From positions 1,050,001-1,114,000 of the forward strand of contig JARFJB010001965.1 in NCBI GenBank assembly GCA_036346205.1: 64,000 nucleotides of DNA, in the 5' to 3' direction. Shown here one piece after another: positions 33,073-45,660 of this stretch (the stretch's first letter is position 1; the number at the start of each line of letters is the position of its first letter). This DNA comes from Vesta saturnalis. Lineage: Eukaryota > Arthropoda > Insecta > Coleoptera > Lampyridae. The notes under the pieces are model-generated. The model ran no database searches and was not told where the DNA came from. It saw nothing but the letters and a program-made list of their open reading frames with translations. The translations under genes were made by a program, and so were the position numbers.

Positions 33073-36000
33073 TTATATCTTGTCAAATAAATTAATTTCT
33101 TTTAGGAATTTAATTATCCTCCTTGTCATATCGTCTGTCAGTGCTAAAGCCTCTGCTGGATTTTTTGGTATTTTATGCTTTGCTCGTTCGTTTGTATACT
33201 TTGTACATTCAGTCAGTATGTGACTGACTGTAAGGTGGAATGCACAGTTTTCACATACTGGTTTTCCTCTTCTTGACGTTATTGGGGATAGCATGTACGA
33301 CGAAGTAATGTTGCAATGGCCGATGCGCAGGCGAGTAATTACTATCTGCTCGATGTGGGATATTTAGCTGTTTCTATTGATATTTTTATTAGTTTTAATT
33401 TACTGTCGGGTGTGGTCCACTCTTCTTTCCACTGCTTTAAATCCTGTATACGAACAGGTACTTCGTCAATAGTTACATTTTTAGAGGCTTGCCGGGCTGC
33501 CTTGTCTGCCCTTCGTTGCCATATATACCTTTGTGGCTTGGAATCCACATAAGGTGTATATCGTACCCGTGATCACTAAGATTATTTAGTTGTGATATGA
33601 TTATGATTGTAAGGTCATCTTTTTCAAGTTTATTTTTTACTTTGTGGCGATATACATATATATGCAGAGCTTGCATAATAGCGAACATTTCAGCTGCATA
33701 ACTGCTCGTCCACTTGAGTATGGTTAAGCAGGAGGTTATCTCCTCGTTTATAACTACAGAGTATCCGGTTCCTTCGTTTGTTTTCGATCCGTCTGTATAT
33801 ATAAATTGGTAGCTGTTGTATTCATCTTGGAGTTCCTTAAATCCTTGTAAATATAGTATTAGTGGTATATTCCTATGATACTGCGATAGTCTTTCATTTA
33901 CTAGCGACTTATTTTCCTGCCAGGGGGCTGTTTCCTGTATCCTAGCGTGGAAGGTGTTTGGGGATTTTAGTTGTAGTCTGTTTAGTTTTTCTTGGTATCT
34001 GATAGTTGCTGGTCTGGTGATTGTGAAGCGGTTGTTAATGCAGGGTCTGTAGAGGACTTAAAGATAATGTCATATAGAGGGTGATCTGGTTGTGTGTGTA
34101 TTTTAGCCCCGTAACACACTAAGAGATAAGTAGCCCTAAGTGATAAAGGCGCCCTACCTCGCGTCTTTTTGATTTATGTGAACTGGTTCTGAACGTGCCG
34201 GCAGTATGCTCTCACATTGTATTGTTTACAGTCGGTCTAGCAAAGATTTACGTGCTGAGAAGTATACTATTATGCCGTAGTCAATTTTTGACATTATCGT
34301 CACTCTATACACCCTTAATGGGGTTTTCCATTCACTTCCCCAAGATATATTGGATAAGACTTTAATAGTGTTTAACACCCGTTTGCATTTGGCCAATAAA
34401 TCGTTTATGTGAGCTTTCCAAGATAGTCTTTCGTCCAGAGTAACTCCCAAAAATTTTAATTTACTATTACGAGTAATGATGAAGTTTTCTTGTTTTAGAG
34501 CAGTTTCCATTTCGCACGAGCGTAAGCGACAGAAATGGACGTGAACCGTTTTCGACGCAAATAACCTGAATCCGATTCCAACTTGAACTTTCTGGGTTAG
34601 ATCTCCATTTTTTGGTGTTGCGTAAAATAAGCACAGGTCATCGCCATACAGTTTAAATTGTTAGTAACTTATTAACTGTTACCAAAAACAATGTAACACT
34701 TATAGAGGAACCCTGTGGGATTCCATTGGCTACTGAACTTGTGGAAGATTCTACGTCACTGATGCGCACCTGTATTTGTCGACTAGGCAATACATCTTGA
34801 ACAAAATATACTAGATTACCTCTTACGCGCCATTCGTTTATTGTTTTTAAAATGTTGTATCTCCATGTACAATCATAAGCTTTTTCAATGTCAAAAAAGA
34901 CTACAGACGAATGGTGTCCTTGAGCAAATGCAGTTTGTATGTGATCTAGTATAACAACATTATCGAATGTACTTCGACGTTTTCTAAAGCCAAATTGATG
35001 TGGAGACAACAAACGATGGTATTCTAGGAGCCACATAAGTCTTGTGTTAACCATTTTTTCTTATAGTTTCCCCATGCAACAAGTCAATGAAATTGGACTG
35101 TGACTTTTTGGTGTATCATTTGGTCTATTTTGGTATGATTGTGGCTAATTTTCATTCGCTGGGATACGTTCCGGAGCGCCATATTGAATTATATACGAGA
35201 AGCGTGTTCTGTCACGTTCTTAATCATTTCGTATGTAATACCGTCATGGCCAGGTGCTGAAATTTTGCACGTTGACAACGCCCTTTTAAGCTCTTCCATA
35301 GAAGGGTCCGAATTATACGGAAGATCTTCATTTGTGTGGAACGTTAAGGGAGCTTCAAGCGAGACTTTGGCCTTTTGAAATTCTAGGTTATAATTGATGT
35401 CACTGCTAATTTCTTGGAAATATTCTATCAAAGCTTCTGCAATATCAAGTCTGCTTGATACTATTTTTCCCTTGTGACGTAGTTGTACTGGTATCGAATA
35501 AGCGCTATGTCCAGCAATTACCTTTATTTTGCTCCATAGAGCTTCTGGAGGTGATTGAGAACACAGAGAACTTACATATTCTTGCCAACAGCGAGCTTTT
35601 TGTTGGAGAATTAGGCGACGTACAATTGCTCCGGGTCGCTTAAAGTTTATGCAATTCTCGCGGTTGGGTCTTCGTTTGAAACTGTTACACGCCTTCTTTT
35701 TCTCCTTAATAGCTTTAGAAATTTCGTTATTCCACTATGGGACATGTTCTGTGATGTCCTCCCTTGATTAGCGAAATACTGTCCTTTGCTGCTTTAAGAA
35801 TTTTAAAGGTGATTTTTTTCGCGCTGTGCTCCACATTTGCAGATAGTTCTATTGCCTGCATACAAGACGAAATTTTTGTCCAGTTTGCTATATTGGAATT
35901 CCGTTTTTGTTTTGTTTTATGAAATGAAACGTTTATATCTGCCTCTATAATAAGTGGTATGTGATCGGAAAAAACTTCGTCGTCTAAAGTACCCCAATTT

Positions 36001-36590
36001 AATTGGGTTGATAAGGATGGAGAGCATATCGAAAGATCCAAATGTGAAAAGCTATGTGACTTTGGCATTTATAAACGTTGGAGATCCATTGTTTTGCAGG
36101 TAGTAATTGGTATTAAATATAAAGTCCTCAATTATGCGTCCATTTCTGTTGGTGGTGTTTGATCCCCACAGTTGATTATGGGAGTTGAAATCAGCAACAA
36201 GTAAAATGGGTTGGGGTACTTGTTTTATCGCGTTTTGCAAGTTAGTATAGTTCCATGCATTATCCGGGAGGTAGACATTCCAAATTGATTCAGTTAATGG
36301 ATGGGTAATACGTACTGCTATTATCTGTAGAGCTGAGTTTACCGAGATTTGATTTATAGGCATCCCTGACGTACATATATAGCGACCCCTCCACAAGCCC
36401 TTGGGCCCGTTGGACCATATTTATGGAAAACTGTGTAACCTCCTAGGTGAAATTTTGTATTAGCCTGCAATCTTGTTTCTTGGAAACACAGAGCTAATGG
36501 TGTTGGTCTATAATAATTTTTTTTAATTTCTGGGTAGTGCGCGGCTAATCCAATGCAATTAATTTGTATCATGGTAGCCATTGACAATAT
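33073..36590 (-). pseudogene. I-type LINE ORF2 (EN-RT-RNase H), broken
   Basis: Domains in order: endonuclease from about 36575 (QINCIGLAAHYPEIKKN, ALCFQETRL with the metal-binding Glu, VADFNSHNQLWGS, SDHIPL at about 35970); a linker with SAPGHDGITYEMIKN; reverse transcriptase (RLLSPHQFGFRKRRSTFDNV, VVFFDIEKAYDCTW motif A, NGIPQGSSIS motif B); then after a frameshift near 34650 LYGDDLCLF motif C with both aspartates. The thumb follows with FLGVTLDERLSWKAHI. RNase H follows at about 33470-33800 with YTDGSK, AAEMFAI and WIPSHKGIYGNE, and a C-terminal Cys-rich CENCAFHLTVSHILTEC. About six frame changes are needed. Catalytic residues are well kept, suggesting recent decay. Confidence 0.88.
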
Positions 36591-36954
36591 TAGAGGGTAT
36601 TACTAAATATAGACCTCGTTGGTTGTTTATAGTACATAAAATATTATAGGTTTCCTAATACTAAAAATAAAATATCACAGGTTAAAGTATCACAGATAAA
36701 ATATTGCTACTAAAAGTGAAATATCACAGGTTAAAATATCACAAATAAATATCACAGTTGTCAAGAGGATACCTTTGCGGTAGACCCTCCGCATTTTCCT
36801 TTAGGCGATACTTTTTTCTTTCTTTGTCTAACCTTCTCAATATCGGTCTTTAAGACGTCTCATAAATCAGATAAAATTGCGCCTTCTGATTCAGACAATA
36901 AAGGCGACTCTACCACTCTGGTCCTTTTTCAATCTCCGATGCCTCGGATTCTTA

Positions 36955-38087
36955 CCTACTTGGAGACCCACTTCTCCTCCTCTTCGGAGTTTCAGGGGCA
37001 GTAAAATCCATATTATTATTTAACTGTTGCGTTGCTTCACGGATTTGAGAGTGTGATTCTTGCGAGACTGTTTGTTGAGCAGTAGACTTAACTGCCGTGT
37101 TTACCTCTGCTCTTATGATTGTTTTTAGTTCAGGGATTAGTTTGGCTACTATTTCGTTTACACTGAATGATTCAGTAGATTTCGATGATGCCACAGCGGC
37201 GTATGTTGAATTTCTAGTAGAACCACTAGTGGTACTTATTGTTTCACTTGGAAGTAGATGATCTTTTGTCAGTTTTAATTTGTTGGATTGCGACTTCGTT
37301 CTTAAAAATCGGGCAATTTCTCGAAGGTGTTATTTGAGAACCCCCACAGTATATACACTTAGGTGGATTCTGATACGATTCATTGCCATGCTCCGGTAAT
37401 TCACATACACACATCTAAGTTCTTGTGCAATTAGAGGATGAGTGTCCAAACCTCTGACATTGAAAGCATCGCATTGGATTAGGGTAGTAAGGGCGCACCG
37501 GCAGATTGTGATATGCCACTTTCACTGAGGCGGGCAAGGTGGCTTTGCTGAATGTAGGTAGTATTAATGCAGTTTTAACAAGCTCTCCGTTGTTTCTAGT
37601 TTGTCAGAAATTTTGCGTCTATTACGCCCTGAGATTCCAGGTTTTCTTTTATCTCAGATTCGCTGGCAAAGAGTAAGTCTTGGCAGGTGATAATACCTTT
37701 ACTATAATTTAACGTATTATGGGGACTGACTTGCACATCGAATAGAAGATCATCTCGTATCTTGGAAACATTACTAACATTACCTATTAAACTTTCAACA
37801 TTCCTTTGTATGGTGAAAGGACTAATTTTCCTTAGTGATCCGTTTTCAACAGGTTTCATTACCAAATACTTTGCATAGAACTGGTATTTATTCCCACGCA
37901 CTGGAATGCCAGCTCTTCTACCTCTGGTAACGCCAGAGGTAAAGGTTAGCTGCGAGCCAGTAGAGGCAGTCGCAGGGACATTGTGAGTCTCGATATCCAT
38001 GATTACAGCTATTGGTCGTGTGGTACTATTTGACTGAGTGGTGCCACCACCAATCCCACCCGAGTGTTCGTCATTTATTCGGTTCAT
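36955..38087 (-). pseudogene. I-type LINE ORF1 (nucleic-acid-binding protein), broken
   Basis: The ATG at 38085 opens MNRINDEHSGGIGGG, a Gly/Thr/Ser-rich N-terminus. From about residue 75 comes YLVMKPVENGSLRKISPFTI and IGNVSNVSKIRDDLLFDVQV, an RRM-like ORF1 core. After a frameshift near 37600 another frame carries RCFQCQRFGHSSSNC (37420-37470), a complete CCHC zinc knuckle, and a degenerate second knuckle KCIYCGG. The last part (36952-37194) holds ESFSVNEIVAKLIPELKTII and ends in a basic KRRRSGSPSR tail. The protein would coat the element RNA. Confidence 0.82.
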
Positions 38088-38640
38088 AGGAATATTAAAG
38101 CGTTGGTTCCCACAACGGCCTTTTCAGAGGATGGGTCCTGATTAGGTGGATTTGAAAAACTCATACAAAAACCCACCAGTAGGGTAGAACTAAACGTCGA
38201 TCAAGGCAGTGCTCCCATATCATGACAAGGCCAAATTACTGTGAACTAGTGCCATACTCTCCACAGGTGTTTTAACGTTAGTGACCAGGATTCGGCACCT
38301 AAAACTGCAAAACGACCTTGGGATGGGGGGATTTTTTATAGAGGTTACCTTCCTCGCAGCGGACGGTAAAGCCGAGACCTCCGACCGCTACCTGTACGAC
38401 GTTCCCTAGCCACGCTCTGACAGAGTCGCTGAAGTACAGCTCGCGGATGCGGTATTAGTAGACGGGTAGCGCTCAGCCGTCCCCAGCTAGGACATCTCGG
38501 CCTTGCCACACCCGTATACGCTTTTGACGGCGCATGTCCTGGGAAGAGTAGAGAGAAAAAGAAGTTAAAGTAAGGGAAACCACTCAAGACTAGTATAAGT
38601 AAAGTGAACTTCCAGCAAGGGGTACGCAGGGTTGCCATCC
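38088..38640 (-). other. 5' leader of the I-type LINE
   Basis: About 550 bases upstream of ORF1 on the minus strand, near 50% GC and CpG-containing, unlike its flanks. The 97-codon open frame in it (38345-38638) has no domain. I-group elements carry an internal promoter in this region; a specific initiator was not identified. Confidence 0.5.
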
Positions 38641-38837
38641 CTGTCCTCGCCAGCTACGAGGCCCCACGTGAACTGGTCCGCGACACCGTATTTTCTAGAG
38701 CTAACAGTGACTTTTTATGGCCACGAGCTCATATTTCGGTGTTGGCCTTGCATCACTTACGATCACTTACAAAGTCATTACCCTATCCGCCACCTGGGGA
38801 CGCGCCTAGTAGGTAGTTCAACCCCTATGTATTATTA

Positions 38838-38886
<49 letters not shown>

Positions 38887-38905
38887 GTTATTGTTGTTAT
38901 TATTA
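38600..38905 (+). other. LINE 3' end fragment with (TTA)n tail
   Basis: A plus-strand segment including CCACCTGGGGACGCGCC and ending in about 20 TTA/ATT units (38829-38886, then degenerate to 38905) has the look of a non-LTR retrotransposon 3' untranslated region with a trinucleotide tail. It abuts the 5' end of the I-type LINE. The alternative is a plain microsatellite next to unrelated GC-rich sequence. Confidence 0.45.
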
Positions 38906-38999
38906 CTATAAGAAGTAATTAAAAAAAGGGCGGTTTGGCATTATATATAAAAAACGAAAATACATATAAAGAAGAAATAAGCTAGTCTATTAATTATGA

Positions 39000-41125
39000 A
39001 TAGATAAAATTAGCAATAGCGTTTCCTTTTGCAAAAAGCCAGCTGCATTCACTCTTCGTATACAAACCGCCTAATACACATCCAAACAAATTTGATACAG
39101 AATTATTACAAATGGTAAAACAATACAACCAAAAAGAAAATTTTGTAATCAGTGGGGACATAAACATTAACCTCATGGATACTGGAAATCCAAACACATG
39201 GAGATATGAAAATGCCCTTTATGGACAAGGTTTTTCATGCACAATAAAAGATATTACACGGGAAGAGATTACAGAACTGTTAACAGATCAATAATTGGTC
39301 ACATTTACGTACGATCTGATTTTAATGTTGTAAAAAGTTGCAGTAATCAGGAACAAGTTGGCAGGTCATTATCCTATTTGTTTAGCAATAGAATTCCATT
39401 TGTTTAAAAAATCAAATTGTATTACTCACGTAGCAAACAGGAAATAATAATGAGACAGAACTAACAATTTTTTTTAAAAATAAATAATGGAATAATTTAT
39501 TAGATGAAGATGTAAATAGTACCTATGTTTAGTATTATACGTGTGTTTAGAGAAGCTTACAATCAGAATTTGGTGGGAAATGGTACGGAAAAACAAAAAA
39601 GAATTCAAAAATCTTGGATAAACGGCAGTCTACTCTATAAAATGAAGGAAAGGGACAAACTCTTTAAAAAATATAAATCGAATCCCAGCAATGAAAGATA
39701 TACATGAAACTGCAAACAGTTTAGATAGACAAGTATTTTCAAAATAGGTTTAATAAAAAAAGTGAACAACAAAAGGCATGTGGAATGAAATTAATTACTT
39801 GCTGCAACGTAAGAAATCCAAAAACGTAAATCAAAAAATTATAACATCGTTCGGAAAGTTAACAAATTTGGAAGAAATTGCTAATGGATTTGGTGATGCT
39901 TCTGAGAAACAAATTAATGATCTTGTACAAACATGTAAACACATGGTACCCCTACATGTTAAAGATGAATTAATTGAACACAATTTTTATATTCCCAAAA
40001 CAATTCAAAGCAGAATAGAAAAAATAGTAAACAACACAACATCGGTGTGCAACAATCTCCTGGCCACGACAATATAAGAATTATCGATCTTAAGAACAAC
40101 ATTACTGAGATATCTATATTAATATCAAAGTTTTCAACGAATCCCTAAAGCAAGGAATTTTTCCAGATATGCAAAAAACTGAAATTACTAGACCGATTTT
40201 AAAGAAAGGGGAATCTACAAAATTCAATAATTACCGACCAATAAGTCTACTATCTATATGACAACTGTATTACAAATATAAACCAATACGGTTTTCAAAA
40301 AAGAAAAAGTGCAAAACAACTACTGTTGAATGTAACAGATTACATAAGTACTCAATTGGACAAGAATACGTATACAATTGCTGTTTTTATAGACTTCTAT
40401 AAAGCATTCGACACCATTAAACTTGACCTACTTCTACTATACCAAAAAATATTGGAATTAGAGGCAAATAATGCGTACGGCTTTTATCTAACAAATAGAG
40501 AGTACATGGTCAAAGTTGGAGGCACATATAGTAATACATATACAGTTCAATACGGAGTTCCTCAAGGTAGTCATCTTGGACCAATTTTATTCTTAATTTA
40601 TATTGACGACATATTCAATAGCGTAAAAAAGGCTAAATTACTTATGCATTCCGACGATGCGGTGCTTATATACTCACATTAGTCGATTAAAACCTGTCAA
40701 GAGAACTGCAGAATGATATGAACAACTTGAGTAAATGGATTCACGGGAAACATATATTTATCAACTATGGATAAACGGTAACTATGGCATTTTTAACATC
40801 ACATATGACGAAAGTAGATCCATTGGAAATTAAAGCTCACCCCTGTGAATGTTTTTGAGATAAGGAAGTATGTAAATGCACTATAACCAACGTAATAACA
40901 CACAACTACTTAGGATTGCATATGGGCAACAAACTAAAATACGACAAACGTATTGATTTATTACGGAAAATTAAAACAGGTTAATCGGGTGCTTATATTT
41001 AATGTGCAAATACACTAATGCTAAAACATTGACAATCGTATAAAAAGCACTGATTGAGTCACTTACAAGGTATGCAATACAAACATGGGGCAACGCGGAC
41101 GAGACACACATATACAAACATTATT
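39000..41125 (+). pseudogene. CR1/Jockey-superfamily LINE ORF2, truncated at both ends
   Basis: The plus strand reads VYKPPNTHPNKF and NFVISGDININLMD (endonuclease, 39060-39180). KSWINGSLLYKMKERDKLFK follows (39600-39680), then a linker MWNEINYLLQRKKSKNVNQK, and PGHDNIRIIDLKNNI near 40060. The reverse transcriptase holds FNNYRPISLLSIY, TIAVFIDFYKAFDTIK (motif A, 40370-40420), YGVPQGSHLGPILFLIYIDD (motif B) and SDDAVLIYS (motif C, aspartates kept). The thumb has HNYLGLHM and LIESLTRYAIQTWGN at about 41080, where homology stops. A deletion in the fingers-palm region and several frameshifts are evident. It is not the same family as the Jockey copies here. Confidence 0.8.
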
Positions 41126-41687
41126 TGTTGTATTTTGGTTTAAACTTTAATTCAATTTTTTCTATTTAATTCCGAATTCTGATAATAGATTCATTGTTAA
41201 AGAGATTACAGATAAATCTTTGGTCTTCGATTTAAAAATTAGATCCATCCATTTGCTTGTAAGGTAAAATACATTAGATTAAAAATAAGTGTAGTTTTTA
41301 AGGCAAAATTTGTATTACAATGTATAAATTTCGCTTATGGCGGGCCTCGCAAAACTGCCATATGGTATATTATTGAAGTTTGTAGATTAAAATAATTAGT
41401 GCTCTATCGAAATTATATTTAAAAGGGGTAAATATATATGGAGATACATATTCAGACCTTAGTTTTTTCGAATCAATTTAGTTGCAATTTCAAAATTAGG
41501 AATGCTTCAGAAAATTAAACGTCATTTCATTTGATTGGCTCCTTGTGGATTATTATTCATTTGATCTTACAGAAATGTATTTATTGCAGATATCTTTCTA
41601 CCCCTATGTATTGATGGATTTTGAGTTTTACCTAAAATTTGTCTCAAGCAGTTATATTTTAACATCATTTGATCAATTGTAGTATAA
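41126..41687. other. no gene recognised
   Basis: AT-rich spacer between two LINE fragments. Nothing specific seen. Confidence 0.5.
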
Positions 41688-42730
41688 ATGTTTACTTACC
41701 AAACTCACCTTGTTTGGGTTAACAATGTCGTAGTTGACAGCTTCTTTTCAAAAAAATTAGGTATTAACACGTGCACTTTTTCTGCTAGATATAAATGATT
41801 TCACTTCTTCAAAAACTAACCCGATCCATTACTTTACTTAAGACAGCACACACATTGTAGTTCATCTCACTCGATTACGTATACCAGTCTATCTATCTTT
41901 AACCAAGATATTAAAGCTGAAATAGCTATTTCAACCAATCGAATGTATTCTTGAATGGGGAAGTAATATTCTAGTTAAATTTAATGCTAAAGAAGCGCAG
42001 TGTTGCCTTGGGGCCGTCAAAAAAGATTGATTCTTTCTCTTTGTAAGTATGAATATCTCAGATCTTAAATTTCCATACACTATGTCAGGAATTTCTGCAT
42101 CTTCAAATCTGTCATGGGTTGACCATCTGCTGTACGCTACTAAAGCAACTGCTCGTAAAATGGGCTTATATGTACAAATATAAGTGGGTACTTTATTTCC
42201 CGACAACACTTTCTGTTATATAAGGCCGAAATTTATCATATAGACTATACTTCTTATCTGTGGGTTATTGCTCCCCAATACGCTCCCTATATCGTTGACT
42301 GTTCTCAAGGAAGAGCAATTAAGCTTATAATTGACCCGTTTTCAACTTTCGACATTCAATTCCTTGCTCATAGAAAATTGTTTCAGTCCTTTCTTTGTAG
42401 TATTGCTATTACAATGGCAATTCTGCTTTTGAATTACATTGTTTGATACTACCGCGAGACACCTCTACTAAAGACGCTCGTTTTGCAATCATCAACACGC
42501 AGTACAACTTGCAACGTGGTACCAGATGCACGCAATCCACATTCCTCTGAACAGCTTTAAACTATGGAATGGTCTTCCTAGTTCATGTTTTACTTTCACT
42601 TAGTTTAAGGTTGCCGTTTAAAGGGATTTCTCGGCAGCTCAACGTTCTCCTATCTTCGTATATGTTCCTGAGTGCTATAGTACGTTAAATATTATTAGAC
42701 ATTAATATTAACATTAATATTAGACATTAG
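41688..42730 (+). pseudogene. Jockey LINE copy 3, 3' part only
   Basis: The plus strand starts with KCLLTKLTLFGL, skips to VVDSFFSKKLGINT, and continues with LLDINDFTSSKTNPIH and a degraded YxDD region at about 41845. NIPEYSWMG-like and KKTQCCLGAV motifs follow, then the Jockey C-terminal segments with PRDTSTKDARFAIINTQYN and LKLWNGLPSSCF, ending at PECYSTL near 42690. Reading frames change many times. Relative to copies 1 and 2 it adds the C-terminal half, so together the three copies cover the whole ORF2. Confidence 0.75.
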
Positions 42731-43787
42731 CCCTTACATGTAATTAAAGTACAATTACTAACGGGTGAACATTATTATGAAGCAGCACCTGGGTATTAGA
42801 TGCTTTACTAGTTAATAAGCTATAATCGCTCAAGATGAAGCGGAGGAAGAAAATGCACCTCAGATCCTTGATGGTGATGTGTATTTTGCAGTAACTATTT
42901 TTTTTAAATATTTGTAAAACACATTTATTAACGATGTTGCCGACTTATTGTTACTTTCCAATTCATAACTGCATTCCATAAAAACAGTTTTATCATGTAG
43001 GTAAAATCATTTTAAAATGTATGTTGTAAACAACAAACATCGTTTTGTACATAAATTCATATAAGGTCGCTCTAATTAGTGTGCGAAAATCAAAGGTAAA
43101 TACGGGCTGCAGTAAGTATGATAGAGATAATTAGGTTGGTATATTTTACATTCTAAAATTACTTACTTAATGAAGGGAAAGCCAATAGCCAGTTTTACAT
43201 CAACTATCCATAAGTAAAAACGCAAAATGGTTTAGTAAACTTTATAAAATTTTCAATATGTAGTTCAGTTTTCCAGCGCAGTTATTAGAACGATCGAGAG
43301 AAAAACACATCTAAAGGTATGCGTATCATTTTTTAATATATGTTTTACTTGATATTGTTCACAAAAAAGTCAATAAAGAGTTTAATGTGTTATTGTAGAG
43401 GGAAGCTGTTATAAAACCAATCAACTCTGCATCAGCTCTTATTCTACCTATTTGTTTAGTTAATTAGATAAAGGTGAGAGTGTTACCCTATTTTTTTTTA
43501 AATTAATTAATAGCATTATGTGGCACATATTTATTGGTTTTAAACCTCGTGGTTATTGATTCGCATATAATAATAAACCGTTAAAACCTTCTGTCTTTTA
43601 TTTATGTTATAGCAATTTGGTATTTTGGAGCAAGCAAACTGTTGTTAATTAAACCAAATCAGTTTTTGAACTGTAAGCTGGTTTCTGCAAACTGTAAGAC
43701 ATAATTTATTGACTTTTGGTTGATTAAGATTGATCTGATTGATTTGATCGAGCATGATTTGTTTGAGCTTCATCTCCTTAATTAATT
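42731..43787. other. no gene recognised
   Basis: AT-rich DNA without recognisable elements. A short duplicated TTAGACATTAATATTAACA occurs near 42697-42727. Confidence 0.5.
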
Positions 43788-43850
43788 AAAGAGAGAGAGA
43801 GAGAGAGACAGAGAAACGGATAAATGAGAGAGAGAGGGAAAGAGAGAGGT
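43788..43850 (+). repeat. (GA)n microsatellite
   Basis: GA repeat interrupted by ACAGAGAAACGGATAAAT. Second purine tract of this type in the window (the other at 29206). Confidence 0.95.
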
Positions 43851-43964
43851 GTGCATGATCAACTTTTATTACAGAAAACACTCGCTAGTTTAAAAATACA
43901 GAACTAGATGGCGCTAAAAATCAATTTTAACTCAAAGGGGACCAATACAAGGGGCGCAGACCCT

Positions 43965-44480
43965 AACGCAAGTTCTTATACCTGTTTTACAAGTTAGCAT
44001 TAGGGCCACCTTATTAAAATACAAATTCTAATGATGGGGTCGGAAGCCTACACATCTCTTATAAGATTATGTTAGAACCCATATACAATTGCACCAAGGG
44101 GGCCACGATAGGGGCCAAGTCCCAAGAGCTAGTTTCTGCACTTGTCTTATAAGGTTAGGGCCCCATACCATTTCCAACCAGTGGGCCGCCAAAGGGGGGA
44201 AGGTCCGAGAACCGGTTTTGAAGATCTACACGTGTCTTACAAGTTAGCATTACGGTCCGCTTATTTCAAATTTTCCGCCAAGAGGGCCACGACAGGGACG
44301 CAGAACACAAGATCGAAGGCCTACATGGTAGTTCCTACACTTGTCTTACAAGAACCTCTTTATTATTAAACAATATCAAATTTCCCGCACAAGGCCAGGT
44401 CCCAGCGATAGTTCCTACACTTGTCTTAAAAGAACCTCTTTATTACTAAAAAAATATTTTCAAATTGCCCGCGCAAGTCC
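43965..44480 (+). repeat. degenerate minisatellite, about six units of 75-105 bases
   Basis: The motif CCTACACTTGTCTTACAAG recurs with variants at about 43975, 44048, 44133, 44226, 44333 and 44413. The last two units are closest (each followed by AACCTCTTTATTA and CCCGC.CAAG.CCAGGTCC). Earlier units share GGGCCACGA.AGGG and GCATTA.GG. The overlapping open frames at 44142-44662 are domain-free. Confidence 0.72.
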
Positions 44481-45439
44481 AGGTCCAAGGCCAACCACTT
44501 TGTCAAGACAAGCTTGTTTCTCAAGGTAAACAACTTTCTCAATGTCAACCCCAAGGTCAAACCGAGGTCAGCTACGTGGACAGCCCTGGGGAATTTCCAA
44601 GGTTAAATGACGTCACAAAAAGTGAAAATAGTGCCACTATTCTACTGCTGCCATTAACATAGCAGTTCGATAAACGACTAACGCCAACTGTGGAATACAA
44701 TTTCAGTAAAGAATAACTAGATCATTATTAAATTAAATATGGTTGACGCCTTAAGATGACAAATCAGAACACCCCCTAACGGTCGAAGGCTAACAGTGAA
44801 AAATGTCATAATCAAAGAGCAAAGTTAACAAATTTTTATCAAATTATGATGTAAGTGTAAAGCTGCGGAAAACTTTAATTTGAAATTGATAAAAGCATTC
44901 ACCAATAGAAACTTACATATCAATTAAAAAGACAAAATTTAACAAAGACATAGCCTTTGTTTATAACTGTAAGTGTTATTTTACAGTGAAAACACAATGT
45001 AGTACGTTTAATATAATTTTTAATTTTAAACTTAATTTTAATATCTACATATGTTATATTATTATAGTGCTGTGATAACTTAAAACATATATAATTGGTA
45101 AAGGATTTACGTCAAGGTCTAGGAAAAACAGCAAAAAAACCTAGACATACCATATGGTAAAATTAAAATTAAAACGTACCATAGTGCCTTTTTTAATTAT
45201 AAGATGTCAAAACCTACTAAACGCAGATGGTGGTTTGATAACTTATGAACCTTAAAAGATAGCGAATTATTAGTTTTAAATATCAGTATGTCGAGAAATG
45301 GTAAACTTCCATTAGTTTTATTTTCTGTGGTAAACTGGATGATAGGATGTATATAATTTCTAAAAATTAAGAATTCATGTAGTGCTTCCTTTCCATATCT
45401 TCACATAACAAATGTGTCATTTACAGTATATATACCAAA

Positions 45440-45660
45440 CTAAAAATTAGCTATAACAGGACTAAGAGAGCTAGCCATTGCTACACCATCAAGCTGTTCA
45501 TAGATCTTATTATTACACTGAAAATAAGTCGTAGTAGTATAGTGCTGATAAAGATTAGTTACATCTTTTAAAAAAACATCACCACTATATTCAATATGAG
45601 AATGTAAATTTTCTCCATTACCACACATAATAAAATACTTATCTTTTTTGGGTTTTTTAA
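45440..45660 (-). pseudogene. Penelope-like reverse transcriptase fragment, motif B region
   Basis: The minus strand reads LKDVTNLYQHYTTTTYFQCN, then KIYEQLDGVAMASSLSPVIA, which is the characteristic Penelope RT stretch (family form GVAMGSPLSPVIAN). The N-terminal part of the open frame (45682 down to about 45640) belongs to the adjoining pseudo-LTR. It is truncated before the catalytic YxDD box. Confidence 0.8.

Larger units (their letters stand above)
32950..38640 (-). mobile_element. I-type non-LTR retrotransposon, near full length, decayed
   Basis: Reading the minus strand from 38640 down, there is a GC-richer 5' leader, ORF1 with a CCHC zinc knuckle, and ORF2 with endonuclease, reverse transcriptase and RNase H. 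A 3' end with a (AAT)n-like tail lies at about 32960. RNase H after RT and a TAA-rich tail point to the I group rather than Jockey. Length (about 5.7 kb) is typical of a complete element. Several frameshifts and stops interrupt both ORFs. Confidence 0.87.

Noticed and set aside
38345..38638. 97-codon minus-strand protein
   Set aside because: It falls in the GC-rich 5' leader of the I-type LINE and has no domain; the frame is open because of base composition.
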